The translations under genes and the position numbers were made by a program. This document shows, one piece after another, positions 21,619-32,903 of a stretch of 64,000 nt of DNA. The stretch is from Sphaerolaimus hirsutus (Eukaryota; Nematoda; Chromadorea; Monhysterida; Sphaerolaimidae). How positions within the stretch are numbered: the first letter of the stretch is position 1; each line of letters starts with the position of its first letter. Below the pieces are notes generated by a model. It was given only the letters and a program-made list of their open reading frames with translations, made no database searches and was not told the origin of the DNA. The DNA lies in contig OZ038452.1 in assembly GCA_964036195.1 (NCBI GenBank), forward strand, positions 19,727,785-19,791,784, in the 5' to 3' direction.

Positions 21619-22829
21619 CAGAGTTGTTAAAATACCGCTATTTTTGGAAAGCGTAAGCGTAAGTGTAAATAAACTTTCCAAATTTTGAGTGTGGATACTA
21701 AAAGCGTAAGGTATTTTTTAAATACCTAGGAAAGCGTAAAATAAAGCGTAAGCGTAAAAATTTTCTGTGAGTTTTTGCTCAGTGAATTCGTTAAAAATCA
21801 AGCTTTCAGCGACATTTTTCAGATGTCCACTTGGTAATCTGCCCTTAGATGTTGATGGCACTTAATCGACAGCACCAGTATATTAATCTTCATTTCCGAA
21901 CTCGGACATTGTGCTGTCCATTTTTGCGATGTATTTATGCATAATTCTCATAAATACTTACCGCATTTCTTCATATAGAGTAAACGTAAGATACACTTAT
22001 GTCATCTTCATTTTCGAACTCGTGCATTTTCGGTCACAAAATTTCTATTCTGAAGCCATTGCCATCTAAAGCCATCTACCGTATTTACTCGAATAATTCC
22101 CCCCCTCGAATAATTCCCCCCTGCTAGACGAGTGAGGAAAAAATAATTCCCCCACTTGAATAATTCCCCCACTTGAATAGTCCCCCCCCCCCAAATGAGA
22201 GGATAGATAATGCACATATATTTGGAAAAAACAACCGATGAAATGAAACCAAGCAAAAAAGCTGTGCCTGGACTGATTCATCAAATACAAATGCAGCACA
22301 TCCGGTGTGCAAAAATGCAATTTAATGTGCATTACCAATGGAAATTGGATGTACATGTGTATGTAGTGTGATGAAAATATACCTGAAAATTTTGAGGAAA
22401 AAATAATACCCCTACTTGAATAATTCCCCCCTTGAATAGTTCCCCCCTCAAAAATGTCTGAGGAAAAAATAATTCCCCGGGGGAATTATTCGAGTAAATA
22501 CGGTAAATATTTCGCCCGACGACACAGTATAAAGGAGACATTGATATTGTGACACAATTTGTCAAATACATGTGCCGTTTTTTCCAATGCATTACTGTAC
22601 ACATGCAGTCTTTTTGTATGCAGTTTCATTCATTTTTTTGTAGTTTTACACTTTTTACAAAGGCATAAAACCGGACCATGTGAAAAACTTTTTTACGCTT
22701 TTAGTACCCGGATATTTCGACCGGGAAAGCGTAAAAAAGCGTATTATGAAAACGTAAGCGTAAGCGTAAGTATAAATACCCATTTACCCGGGTATTTCGT
22801 GTAAGCGTAAATACGCTTTCGCAACTCTG
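21619..22829. mobile_element. hAT-like element, AAGCGTA word, with nested TA-type element
   Basis: The ends are CAGAGTTGTTAAAATACCG at 21619 and ...CGCTTTCGCAACTCTG at 22829. Flanks GGTTTTAG and GGTTTTTA differ by a one-base slip. Both ends carry AAGCGTAAGCGTAAG blocks. The interior contains remnants resembling a transposase tail on the minus strand (about 21850-21910 and 22000-22050). A TA-type element occupies 22077-22504. Confidence 0.8.
22077..22504. mobile_element. TA-type element, TCGAATAATTCCCC word
   Basis: The ends TACCGTATTTACTCGAATAA (22077) and TTATTCGAGTAAATACGGTA (22504) are perfect complements. CGAATAATTCCCCCC blocks sit on the left and the inverse on the right. It is nested in the AAGCGTA hAT-like element. 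Confidence 0.85.
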
Positions 22830-23108
22830 GGTTTTTAGTGAAATTCTATTTACTAAAATTGTAGTAAAATCATATAAAAATCGTATTTTTTATATTTTAT
22901 TCTTCAATTTTCCATTTTATTTTTATTTTATCCTTCAACATTCCATTTTATTGTTATTCTTTATTTTAGTTGATGACCAGGATTCGTTTTAGTAAAATTC
23001 TTTTTGCTATTGTATTTTTTATATTTTTTTCGTGTTTCATATTATTATATTTTATTTTATTCTTCAATTTTCCATTTTATTTTTTTCTCTGAGATTTTGC
23101 CAACCCTG
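22830..23108. mobile_element. Partial TTTTATTTTA-word element (CAACCCTG end)
   Basis: AT-rich units TTTTATTCTTCAATTTTCC and the right end TCTGAGATTTTGCCAACCCTG at 23108 match the intact element 59014-60070. The left end is degenerate. It abuts the coding exon of locus A. Confidence 0.6.
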
Positions 23109-23128
23109 GTCACGAAACGATTAACAAC

Positions 23129-23288
23129 ATGCTGACGAAATCACTAGTGAAACTATTCGTCATGACGCAATGTCTACCAATTAACAGTGGACTACCATGC
23201 GATGATAAGATAATCGACATTGCGCTGACGCACGACATGTTGCCCAAGGACCCCGACAGCGGACTTATATGCACGTGCCACGGTAAAG
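23129..23288 (+). CDS. Small Cys-rich secreted-like protein, exon 1 (locus A)
   Basis: Starts MLTKSLVKLFVMTQCLPINS, a plausible weak signal peptide, followed by a Cys-containing segment with LTHDMLP and CTCHGK. A GTATGT splice donor follows at 23289; the same donor is present in locus B. The paralogue at 55492-55669 keeps MLTKSLVQLFFLMQCLPI, ALTHDMLP and CTCRG, so the exon is real. The family is not recognised. Possible roles include a secreted signalling or defence peptide, but that is only a guess from the signal and cysteines. Confidence 0.6.
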
Positions 23289-23368
23289 GTATGTCCGTAC
23301 TAAAAGTTCAAAGTCTGTACTATTCATGTAAACTGCAACGTTTATCTTCGATTTGTCTTCGATTTCAG

Positions 23369-23520
23369 ATCGCTATATTAAAAAAATGAATCACACCATT
23401 TACACTGTGGGGAAAGAGTGCGCGAGCTTCTACCACGCCTTCAAGACCAGCAAAAATGCACTGCAATCACCGCGCTACAAAATTGGCCCAGTTTCGAGCA
23501 GACGAAAAATTTCAAATTGA
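23369..23520 (+). CDS. Small Cys-rich protein, exon 2 (locus A)
   Basis: A good acceptor (TCTTCGATTTCAG) precedes 23369. Joined to exon 1 in phase, the frame reads DRYIKKMNHTIYTVGKECAS then FYHAFKTSK. Locus B has ...MCTKFYDAFKPGK at the same place. The frame then runs to a stop near 23518. The true end may be a splice donor shortly after the FYHAFK motif, because exon 3 homology starts further on. Confidence 0.5.
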
Positions 23521-23583
23521 AAAATCCAAATAAAACGTTCAAGTGATTGCAGTGTAACGTGCACCTGACCTGCAGTCTTTCAG

Positions 23584-23878
23584 AGGCTGGACAAATTGGA
23601 AAAAGCGAATCTAACAATCAGCATGGCTAGATATTTGAAGCGAGCCCAGTGCCAGTCAAATGAAACGACTAAACCGAAACTGCCAAAAAGTCGCATTTGT
23701 TTGAATTATATTTTCTTCCCCAAAATTAACGATTCGCGAACGTTTTCATACCGTCGCTATACCGCTACAATGGGATGCCTGGCCAGGGGAAAACTTCGAG
23801 TGGATGAACTCCGCGACACCTGCGAAGATGCCAGCCGCGACGAGGTCAAACTGCATACACTGGGCTGCGATAGAATCG
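23584..23878 (+). CDS. Small Cys-rich protein, exon 3 (locus A)
   Basis: After the acceptor CAGTCTTTCAG the frame reads RLDKLEKANLTISMARYLKR followed by AQC and ICLNYIF. It ends LHTLGCDRIG at a GT splice donor (23879). All three copies share NLTI(S/Y)MA, LK(R/Q)AQC, ETT-P-LPK, ICLN, a C-x(13-16)-C pair and LH-L-C. The NLT is a potential N-glycosylation site, consistent with secretion. Copies B and C align without gaps over most of the exon. A final exon is expected downstream but was not found. Confidence 0.6.
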
Positions 23879-23949
23879 GTCAGATTGCCAAACAACTCGC
23901 TGGCGGTGCACACGCTAGTACATCGTTACATGTCCGTAGAGCAAACTAA

Positions 23950-24459
23950 AATCTGCTAAACACATAACTTAACTACCTAGGTAGAATGAGAGTTTGAATT
24001 TTGATATAGAGTTGACAGAAAGTAAAAATAACTCTAAAAAAGTGAAGCTAAACTAAATCAGTCTGATTTGTGAATTGGCTAAATTTTTAAAGTTGCATAA
24101 CAAAACTACGTGGTGTGTGCGGCGACAATAGTTGACTCTTGCTTGAAATTACCTACCTATACTCCAATGACTTTTCACTTTGCACACAATACACATGTTT
24201 CATGCTGGAAGCGTGATAATGATATTTAGAGCATGCGATTTTCACAAAAAGTTAAATACATTTATTGCTGTTATAACATTTTACGTCAACGAATTCACAT
24301 CATTTTTTTACAACAATGTCGACATGCAGTAATTATCATTGGCACGTTTCCAATGTGAGACAAAAGTAAGTGAGTGTACCGAGTATCAAGTCCGCTGAGT
24401 ATACATGTAATTCGGCTCCACGTTCACTATATATAACTAGATAACGTATTAAATAACAC
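23950..24459. other. Unassigned AT-rich interval
   Basis: There is no coding signal. Around 24385, AAGTCCGCTGAGTATACATG resembles the ends of the small TA elements at 61449-61644 and 60150-60708. Confidence 0.4.
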
Positions 24460-24688
24460 TACCGTATTTCCTCGAAATACCCCCCGGGTGGTGATTGTTT
24501 CATAGTGGTCCCGAGAGGGGGGGGGGTTAAACGAGGGGGGGGGGGTATTTCGAGGGGGGGGGTTATTATTTCGCCAGAAATGTTTGCAAATCCTAGTACA
24601 AAATCATCGTTTGTGATGTACACTGGGGTAGAAAAATGCATCAATAACTGACATGCATAGACTCCTGTAGACTAATAGTAGTACGTAG

Positions 24689-25614
24689 CAGAGTTGTGCA
24701 AATACTGGTATTTTTGGAAAACGTAAACGTAAACGTAAATACCTTTTCCAAATTGAAAGTATAAATACTAAAACGTAAGGTATTTTTAAAATACCGAGGA
24801 ATACGTAAAAAAAAACGTAAACGTAAAATTTTTTACACACAGTATTTGCCATTGTGCTTTGGAAAATACCATTATTTTCACCTTTAGATGGGTCAATTGC
24901 TCCATCTGGTCCACTTTCTGCTGCCAGTTTGGCCAACTACGCTGGTGATTTTGGGGGAGTTCCAGACCCTGTAAAATGCCTTGTAAAATGTCAAATGGCA
25001 TGCAAAGTGCCTAAAGTCATGAAAAATGCCCTGGGAGGTGGCAAATCTTTGCCATTTTGCTGGGCATTTTACATGAGCTTTGACATTCGCATGAAATTTT
25101 ACATTTTACAGGGCATCCTACAGAGTCTGGGATTGGCACCAGAAGATGCCCTCACCCTGCCAGTTTCAAAACGTGTGCTACTCACAGTTGTTGCAAGTGG
25201 TGTCGTCGGAATTCATCACAAAAAAATTATAAACGCAAGGCTCCACAAGCAAACAAAAAGGTTTCTGTAGTCAGCATTTGAACACATTTATGAATAAATA
25301 TGTACCCAGTATTCCATGCGTAAGTGAAAGTGTGCAGTCACTTTCTGATACACCACTTTTTTGTATGTATACATGTTACGTTTATGCAAAAACATAAGGA
25401 TATTGTTGGCTGCAGGTTGTGCAGCCCATTTGAACACGTGCACGTGTGCACGATCACAAGTTTTTTTTACGTTTTCCCCTGTACCCGGGTATTTTGGTCA
25501 GGAAAACGTAACAAAACGTAATGGTATTTTTGGAAAACGTAAACGTAAATGTAAGTATAAATACCCGAATAACCGGGTATTTCGGGTAAACGTAAATACG
25601 TTTTTCCAACTCTG
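24689..25614. mobile_element. hAT-like element, AAACGTA word
   Basis: The ends are CAGAGTTGTGCAAATACTGG at 24689 and ...CGTTTTTCCAACTCTG at 25614. Flanks GTACGTAG (24681-24688 and 25615-25622) are identical. Both ends carry AAACGTAAACGTAAA blocks. The middle holds a distinct TGTAAAATGTCA-type repeat also seen at 35345-35480 and 59395-59815. The 138-residue frame at 24854-25270 overlaps that repeat and has no recognised domain. Confidence 0.85.
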
Positions 25615-26315
25615 GTACGTAGATAGTATAAACACTGTTCTAACGTGATTACGACATTTATTTATTTATTTAACACATGTACCGCTGCTGTCTCTACAAG
25701 TCACGGGCGTAGAATAATAACATTCGAAAAAGAAAATATTGAACCGAGTCCTAGTCAAACAAGAGGCAATAGTTGAGAACAGAAAACAATACTGGTAATA
25801 TAATCAGAATCATAATATGATTTTAACAGTACACATTTACATGGGCTAAGCAGAATTATCTAGGAAAAACATAGTAAGAGAAAAAATTCCTAATTCCTAA
25901 AACCGTTCAACTATATAACACCATATATATATGTAAAAGACAAGAAAAAACAAATAGTTGCGTGAGATACAAAGTAGTACCAATTTATGATAGCAATCAT
26001 TTAGAACTACAGAGTAACCAGGGCCTTGGATTTACCTAAAGAACCACTAATACTGCATAGATCAGAACCGAGGTGACCAGCATACTATTCACATTTGAGT
26101 TGACTCACTGCATTTGGAAGTTAAGATCCCATGCCTTGTTTGACACCCATAAAAAAGTGAATATGCTGTACACTGACTCGTACTGAATATCAGAACAGGT
26201 CACAAATCTCTTTATTGCTGCAAGGATGTACATGTTTAACCAAAACATAAGCATAGAATAAAACATTGTACATTATGTTATCAAGTACTAGCTTGGCATA
26301 CTGTTTGCAGCCTAT

Positions 26316-29300
26316 TTAGAGGCCAGTAATATATGTGTCTAAAGCCTTGATATGGGTGGAAATTAGTCTCCGCAACTTTACACAGGTAACTCTAGATATC
26401 TGCATAAGTCTCAAAACCGGCTCCACATTACATATCAATTGACTACATTTTTTTTTGCAGCAGTCAGTGCGTAACTCCTGTAGGAGCTTCTCACGCCAGT
26501 AGATTATAGTTAAATCTTGACACCCATACATATAGTGCAAAAAAGGAGGCCAAAAATCATGGCCATACTTTTTGCACAATTTACACGATGTCCATTGTTT
26601 TCTCCCCATCCTACTTAATGTAAACTGTGGTGCGTTTTAAAACAGACCGTGTCGGGTAAAAACCCACGGTAAATCATCTGTATATATTTTGTAGTTATTT
26701 AGAGGAACTGGGCATGAACCCCGATAGCGCTTGGTCCGCGTACATGACTGCCTTAGCGTGCCTAAGGAGACATCTTCCCGAGCATATTGCTTAGCCAACA
26801 GTTTGATCCTCTTTAAACCTAACATTGGGTCAATATTTGCATCACTAAGTAGTGCAGAGGCCCGCCCAATAGGGCTATAGTGTCTTGATTGGTTCGACTT
26901 CGTCTTACCCCAAAGTTTAAATGCCACTTTTGTGGTTGAACTGACTTTATCGCTTTCCAAGTAGCGACAGTGACCGACGATGATGTGAGTATACCACGCT
27001 TTCATAGTCGTCACGTCACCATCTATGGCAAGGCATCTATTGGAAAGATGCAGGGGGGAATGGCATACTTTTCTGTAAACAGACATTTGTATGCCAACTA
27101 GTTTTGCCAAAGTTTGCTTCGGCAGACCAAAGATTTCTACACCGTAGAATACTTTAGTCATTGCGTAAAGTGTCCATAGTCTGTTGACTGCCCAGAACGG
27201 GTGCAACGACATTTTTCCTAGCTCTCCTACCATAATAGCAGCAGTTTGTGCTTGTTGGAGAAGCAATTGATGTTGCTTACTAAACATATCATTTGCCGAC
27301 GTTAAGGTTAGACCTAAATATTTTATCTCGTCAACTTCAGATATGTATTGAAGGCTGCCATGTGTATCCTTTCCAAGCGCCCATCGACGCATCGGATCGG
27401 ATTTTTGACGGAAGTGCAAAACCTTACTTTTATCTGGATGTATTGCTACCCCCCACCTGCAAGACCATTCTGTGAATTTATCCATTATAGTCTGGAGATC
27501 TGGGGCCATATTCGCTAACAAAGCAATATCATCAACAAAGAAGACTGTAGGTATTTTTAAAGAACCAAGCTGTGCTCCTATGTTCAGACTTTCTAGGTCT
27601 GTATGTAGATCTGCTAAATAGAGAACGTACAAACTAGGAGACAGGCAGCACCCTTGCCGTACTCCTAATGGGTATGTGAACTCCAGACTAAATGTAGAAC
27701 CGTATTGTATCACGCACCGTAAGTCATCATACGTGCTGCATATTGAGTTCACAAACTTTGTAGGATACCCGTAGTCAAGCAGTTTGAACCACAGCTTAGC
27801 ACGTGGTACCCTATCAAATGCTTTAACCGCATCTACAAAACAGGCGGAAACATTTTTGTCGAATGCTGATAACAGCCTATTGTTCAAAACTGAACAGTAC
27901 AACTTTAGCAGGTTACATTGTAAACCAATGGATCAATAATTATCGATACATTATTTAGAACCTTTCTTATGCAGAAGAGATAGCTTACATGTTTTTGCAG
28001 CATGTGGAATAGGATTTCCATCAAACCACCCATTAAACAATATTGTAAGCACTCTAACCAACTGGCTACCACTGCCACGTAACATTTCGTGATAGACCCC
28101 TGTTGTCCCTGGGGATTTTCCCAATTGCAGTCTCTTGATGGCGAGTTTTATTTCCACCGGGGTGATCCCCTCATTGAGACTACTTTTGAGACTACCAGAA
28201 ATAATACCAGAAAGGGATGTTTTACAAGAATCTGGATCTAAGCTCATAGGATTCGTCGTTTGAACTTTATTCCAGAATCCTTGTAAAACACCACATAGTC
28301 TTTCTTTTGTATCCGCCAAGCCGGTCTCCGATCTTAGCATTGGATACAATATACCAGCCTCTCTATACTGCCGAGCCAGGCTGTATAAATCCGTCTTAGT
28401 ACTACTTGACTGTAGTTCTAGATCAAGTCATTTGCGCTTGATCTCCCGCTCATGGTCTTGTTCACACAAATGTATATTGTCGCGTAGAACCAATACTCAA
28501 GCTTTGTATTCAGAATATACAATAACATTCAAGTGTAAATGCTGTCGTAGTTTTTGTATCTCAGCCTTCAGGTGACGTATGCGTAACGCAACACAAGTCG
28601 CCTGAATTGTATTTGCTTTTAGTCGATATTGTCTGGAGGCAACGCCCTGTAAATGACTCAGAATGGACTCATAGGTACATTCTGTGTCTGGTAGCGTAGA
28701 CAGAGAGTCTTTGAGCCAATTAGAAAATGGTTCGATGACATCCTCCCCCTTCACAACCCATTTATGTGTATATTTATCATCAGAAGAAGATACCTAGTAT
28801 ATGGGATATGTGACTAATTTTAGGTGTAGCGAACAGTGATCAGAATTGATTGACATATCACTGGTCGGGCTATAATGTGAGACTTCACTTACCCAGTCTG
28901 CAGTAGAATCGAATAAAGCTAGGTCCAAAAGTGAGTGTGAGACACCCGCTTCATACAACCACCATATATCAGTGACAGAGGAGCCGACATGTAAATCATT
29001 CAAACTAATGAAGAAATTCACAAGCCGCCCTGTGTCATTTACAGCAGAACTATTCTGCTCCAGTCCTGGGTGAAAATTTCCAATATGACTGTTAAAATCC
29101 CCTATGAGTAAGGTTGGATTGCCATGTGTAGTATTCTCTGATATCCAGTTGGATAGATGGGATAAGATGTCTTCATTTTGCTGAAGGTACTCTCGATTTC
29201 TAGCTACTTTACCAGCGTCGAAAAGATATACCACAGCAAGCATAATGAATGTTGATGTTTTTTGGCATTGTACAGTGAGCCATAAAACGTTTTCACAACT

Positions 29301-29585
29301 CTCCCAATACTCACCTCCCAAAACGGAACACTCTAAATTCCCTTTAGTATACACTGCTATCCCGCCATTGCCTGCAACAGGCTTCATGATGGCATTTAGC
29401 GTGTATCCCGGAAGTTCAGGCAGATGCACCTTATGTACAGCGTTAGTCTCGCATAATGCAATGCAGTCGTAACCCATAGTCCCATCATTTTGGAGCTGTG
29501 CGTGCTTGTGCCTAATTGAGTTTACATTTTGGTAGAAAACCGAGAGATCTGTGGTAGACCAGACACTCACTGTTGAGTCGGGCAT
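26316..29585 (-). pseudogene. LINE ORF2: APE endonuclease and reverse transcriptase, six stops, no frameshift
   Basis: One minus frame runs from Met at 29585 to 26316, about 1,090 codons. N-terminal APE endonuclease: FYQNVNSIRHK, LCETNA (catalytic Glu), LLIGDFNSHIG, SDHCSLHLKL. Reverse transcriptase: LGKSPGTTGVYHEML, LSLLHKKGSK, DAVKAFD, GVRQGCCLSPSLYVLY, and FVDD in place of the usual YADD box. A Cys-rich C-terminal segment follows (CKLCKKYGH...YGC). In-frame stops interrupt it: TAG 28794-28796, TGA 28497-28499, TGA 28428-28430, TAA 27951-27953, TGA 27933-27935 (in the NYRPI motif where Arg is expected) and TAA 26637-26639. Each fits C-to-T change of CGA, CAA or CAG. Confidence 0.9.
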
Positions 29586-30104
29586 AGTTTTTGAAGTTAA
29601 TCCCGTACATGGAATATTTTAATCATAAATATCGGTTTGTAGAGTATTGGCATTTAACACATTTAAGTCTTGTGACTTGCCAAAATCACCCACCATTCCA
29701 TGACACCCAGCAGAACCAGTGTACTTAGTATTTACTGGCCTCTGTATATAGCATGAAAAATTGAAGAGAGCCAGGAAATGACCAATTGTGATCATAAAAG
29801 AAATGGAAAATGTTTGGTAAAGCACTATAAAATACGCGAGATCCCGAATCGAGGTGAATGTATGGCAGAACATACGAGACCAGTGTGTTTTCATTTTAAA
29901 GTTATACATTCTACAAAACCATAAATGAGATAAGAAGTATTGGATATGTCTGAAACATAGGGCATTTTCATACATTTACAAATGCAATGAAGTTTTCCCT
30001 AGCAATAGGACACTCCTTATAGTACTACATTGCTTTCTACCAAGCCATGCGTAGAGTGCCATATATTTTGGACATAAGAACAGAACACTAAATGGGGTAT
30101 CCTA

Positions 30105-31900
30105 TCAGAGTATGGCCAATGTTAAAACCTTATCCATAATCACCATAATTCCATGGTTGGGGGATACTATATGATACATGGCCGGGATACCCTGTGAGGT
30201 CACTGCATAATTAAATTTAGCGGTAACTGAACTAATCATTACCACCGCACTGCAGCTAAAACAGAAATAATTCAACACCTCGCATCTTCTGAAACAGAGA
30301 TGCATGTGCTGAATCACCCTAAAAAGCAAATCACTTTGCAGCCAGGCTACTAGCCCTGGGTTTATTTGCAGTAAAAGTACCAGCCTTTGCCACTGCCGCC
30401 CGGCGGAACTCCTGGTGGGCCCCCACCTTGGCCGCCGTGACCATGGCCGCCGTGCGCTCCGTGATTGTGGCCAGCGTTGGCTGACGTGGAACCCTGGTCC
30501 GAGCTGCATAAATAAGCATCTATTTAATCCCACATAGACAGCTATTTGCGATATGCATATAAGCACTATCAAGTGTAGAATACACAACAGACTCCAGTTC
30601 CGACGTAACTCACCTGGACCGGTTAATCTGCTGCAGATTTCCTCTGCGCTCGGGTCCGCTTCCAACAGAGCTATTACAGCTGTCGCCGGCGCCACAAACT
30701 TGCGCCGCACCGCCATTTCCGCGCCTGTACGGGACTCCACGAGCACCGCGCCCACGCTCTTACAAACTTCCTGCACCAGTGGGAATGTATGCAGTTTTGA
30801 TCGATCTAATTGATAAAACCCTCTACGGGTTATACTAGAAACAAACCTCCTTCGCCCTGGTGAACAGGTCTGCCAGCGCCCTTTGCCCCTCTTTGCAGAG
30901 ATCGGGATTGGTTGAGCCGCACATCTGGCGCCACCTATAAGGGATATACTAGTATGAGGACATATACAATCATATATACCAGACCTGCAATGTCTACTAC
31001 TATAATTATTGAGCATGCTATCTACTTTCGCCCACCTGGCAAGCATTGGCGTGTTGTAACCTTCCAGCGCGAACACACAATCCCGTGCCAATAGGTGCCC
31101 AAAAAATGACTCCCTGTATTTGCTCAGATGGATGCCATCTGTGCCTACAATCCCTTCATATAGGCGCAACGTATCAACACCCATCAAGTGCGGAATGATC
31201 GCTGATTTTTTGTTTCGCAGAATATAATTTAGGGGTTGGGTGATGGTTACGCCAGGTATATTGGTGCAAACCCGTGACAGTGCTGATTCAATGTCTCTAG
31301 CCAACCTCCAAATTTTAGCTTCAGCGTACGCATTGTGCGCAATGCCCTCTTGTGCCGGTAAAAACGGCTGGGTTACGCAGCACACTATTGGAATGTGTGG
31401 CAAGCCTTGGTCGTAAAGAATGAAACGCAGTTGTAACAGCGCCACGTAAACATTCCTTACAAACTGGCAAATGCCATCCAACTCGCCCGATTTAACAATG
31501 CAATATGCTGTGTCAATGTAGTCTAGAACCAACTTCCAAACCACAATTTTCACTTCGCTAAAATCGAGCAGCGCACAGGCACCTTTCATTGTCGCCATTC
31601 TACATCCCGAGTAGCATACGGCAACACTGGACACAGACACTGTGTGGCTCAGGTGCGCCGCCTCAGTGTGGACTATGCTTTTTCGCAAAAAGTCCAGCAC
31701 CCTCACCAACTTTGCAGTGCTGTCCCCTAGCAACCACACTCGCAGTGGGACAAAATTGACCGGCACGCCCAACCAACCCTCATGCAGACCAGCATGGTCC
31801 TGACCGTATTTGTCATCGCGAGAGAACTTATCAGAGAAAAAGTTTAAGGGGAGAGGAGACAAAGACCATACCGGCGCCTGCCAGGTCACCGGTCTGCCAG
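30105..31900 (-). pseudogene. LINE ORF1-like SGNH/GDSL esterase domain region
   Basis: The minus frame is open over 1.8 kb. It shows VWLLGDSTAKLVRVLDF (GDS nucleophile block, codon near 31727) and, about 200 residues later, TDGIHLSKYRESFF, the DxxH block. Both are signatures of SGNH/GDSL hydrolases; the GxN block is not obvious. The upstream part of the open frame (31901-31979) belongs to the host element and is not the gene's start. No Met lies close before the domain, so the copy may be 5-prime truncated. The final third looks spliced (see the separate entry). Confidence 0.6.
30331..31035 (-). other. Exon-like blocks with splice signals inside the LINE ORF1 region
   Basis: On the minus strand, GC-rich coding-like blocks alternate with AT-rich DNA. 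One block reads RWRQMCGSTNPDLCKEGQRA and continues LADLFTRAKE. A second reads VCKSVGAVLVESRTGAEMAV and continues to CSRLTGP, followed by a perfect GTGAGT donor. After an acceptor (CTTATTTATGCAG) a third block reads RTRVPRQPTLATITERTAAM and ends SSLAAK at a stop. Introns are unexpected in a retrotransposed copy. This may be a captured host gene, a different element, or chance. I do not recognise the protein. Confidence 0.35.
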
Positions 31901-32033
31901 GACATTGTTTTAACGTGTGTTCTGCACTACGCAGAACACAAACTGCAGTATTTGTCATGTACGTTCTCTTTACACTCAATCTGGGGGGGGTATTTCGAGG
32001 GGGGGGGTATTTCGAGGAAATACGGTATATATA

Positions 32034-32903
32034 TACTGTATTACCTCGAAATACCCCCAGGGGGTTTATTATTTTGCCAGCAAAATTTGAGGGGGGATAA
32101 TTCGAGGGGGGGGGGGGTTATTCAAGGGGGGGGGTCTATTATTTCACCAGAAATTATCGGAAATTCCCCATACGCAGACGTAGGAAAATTGAACAATCAC
32201 ATACCGTATTACCTTGAATTATCCCCCCTTGAATTAACCCCCCCTCAAATTAACCCCCCTCAAAATGGGCTGGGGAAATAATAAACCTTCCCCCCTCGAA
32301 ATACCCACCCCTTCGGAATGATGTACATCATGTACATAATAAATACGTCATGTATGCAATATACATGATGTATATTACTGTTAATTTGCATTGCAGCCTC
32401 ATTTTGTGTAGCTATCTACGTTTTTATGTCCAAATATATCCTGTTTGGACACATTTATTACCTGTTTTGGGTATGTAAATGCCTACTATTTACTACGATT
32501 CTTATGAAAATTTCTGACGAAATAATAAAAACCCCCTCGAATAAACCCCCCTCGAATTAACCCCCCCCCCTCGAATAAACCCCCCTTCAAATTTTGCTGT
32601 CGAAATAATAAACCCCCATGGGGTTATTTCAAGGTAATTCGGTAGCTTTATATGTGTTTATAGGCATATATTACTGTATATACACAAAAACCCTTCCCTA
32701 ACGTCACTTAATCATCAGTTTTAACGTGTGTTCTTCATTGTACAGATCACAAACTGAGGTATTTGTCATGTACGTTCACGTCACACTCAATTTTAGGGGG
32801 GGTATTTCGAGGGGGGTCTATAATTTCCTCAGCCGAAATTAGGGGGGGGTATTTCGAGGGGGGGGGGTTAATTCAAGGGTGGGATAATTCGAGGTAATAC
32901 GGT
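32034..32903. mobile_element. TA-type element containing another TA-type element
   Basis: The outer element starts TACTGTATTACCTCGAAATA at 32034 and ends ...TTCGAGGTAATACGGTA at 32903. Its interior matches 47118-47546 and 49734-50166. The inner element 32203-32645 (TACCGTATTACCTTGAATTA to TTTCAAGGTAATTCGGTA) sits exactly on a TA. The empty site in the 47118 copy reads CATAGATG and the filled site reads CATA...TAGCTT, which demonstrates TA duplication. Confidence 0.85.

Larger units (their letters stand above)
25659..31900 (-). mobile_element. LINE (CR1/Jockey-group-like), 6.2 kb, inactivated
   Basis: The retrotransposon is in minus orientation. Its 3-prime end is an (AAAT)n tail at 25659-25672, next to a GACATT flank (25653-25658). 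Its 5-prime boundary at 31900 is followed by GACATT (31901-31906). The flanks are the two halves of one TA-type element, which fixes the boundaries well. It contains an esterase-like first ORF, a spacer, and an APE-RT second ORF. An esterase domain in ORF1 together with APE-RT ORF2 is known from CR1-clade LINEs. I infer the clade from that and not from a tree. Confidence 0.8.
24460..32026. mobile_element. TA-type element split by two later insertions
   Basis: The left end, TACCGTATTTCCTCGAAATA, is at 24460. The right end, TATTTCGAGGAAATACGGTA, is at 32026. The element's own sequence occupies 24460-24688, 25615-25658 and 31901-32026. It reads continuously against a copy near 1326-1460 (GTACGTAGATNGTATAAACAC, ACGTGATTACGACATTG, TTTTAACGTGTGTTCTGC). 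The hAT-like element 24689-25614 and the LINE 25659-31900 lie in the breaks. Without them it is about 400 bp. Confidence 0.85.

Noticed and set aside
24854..25270. 138-codon ORF inside the AAACGTA element as a transposase
   Set aside because: It overlaps the TGTAAAATGTCA repeat, has no DDE, hAT dimerisation or zinc-finger motif, and is not kept in the sister element at 33887.
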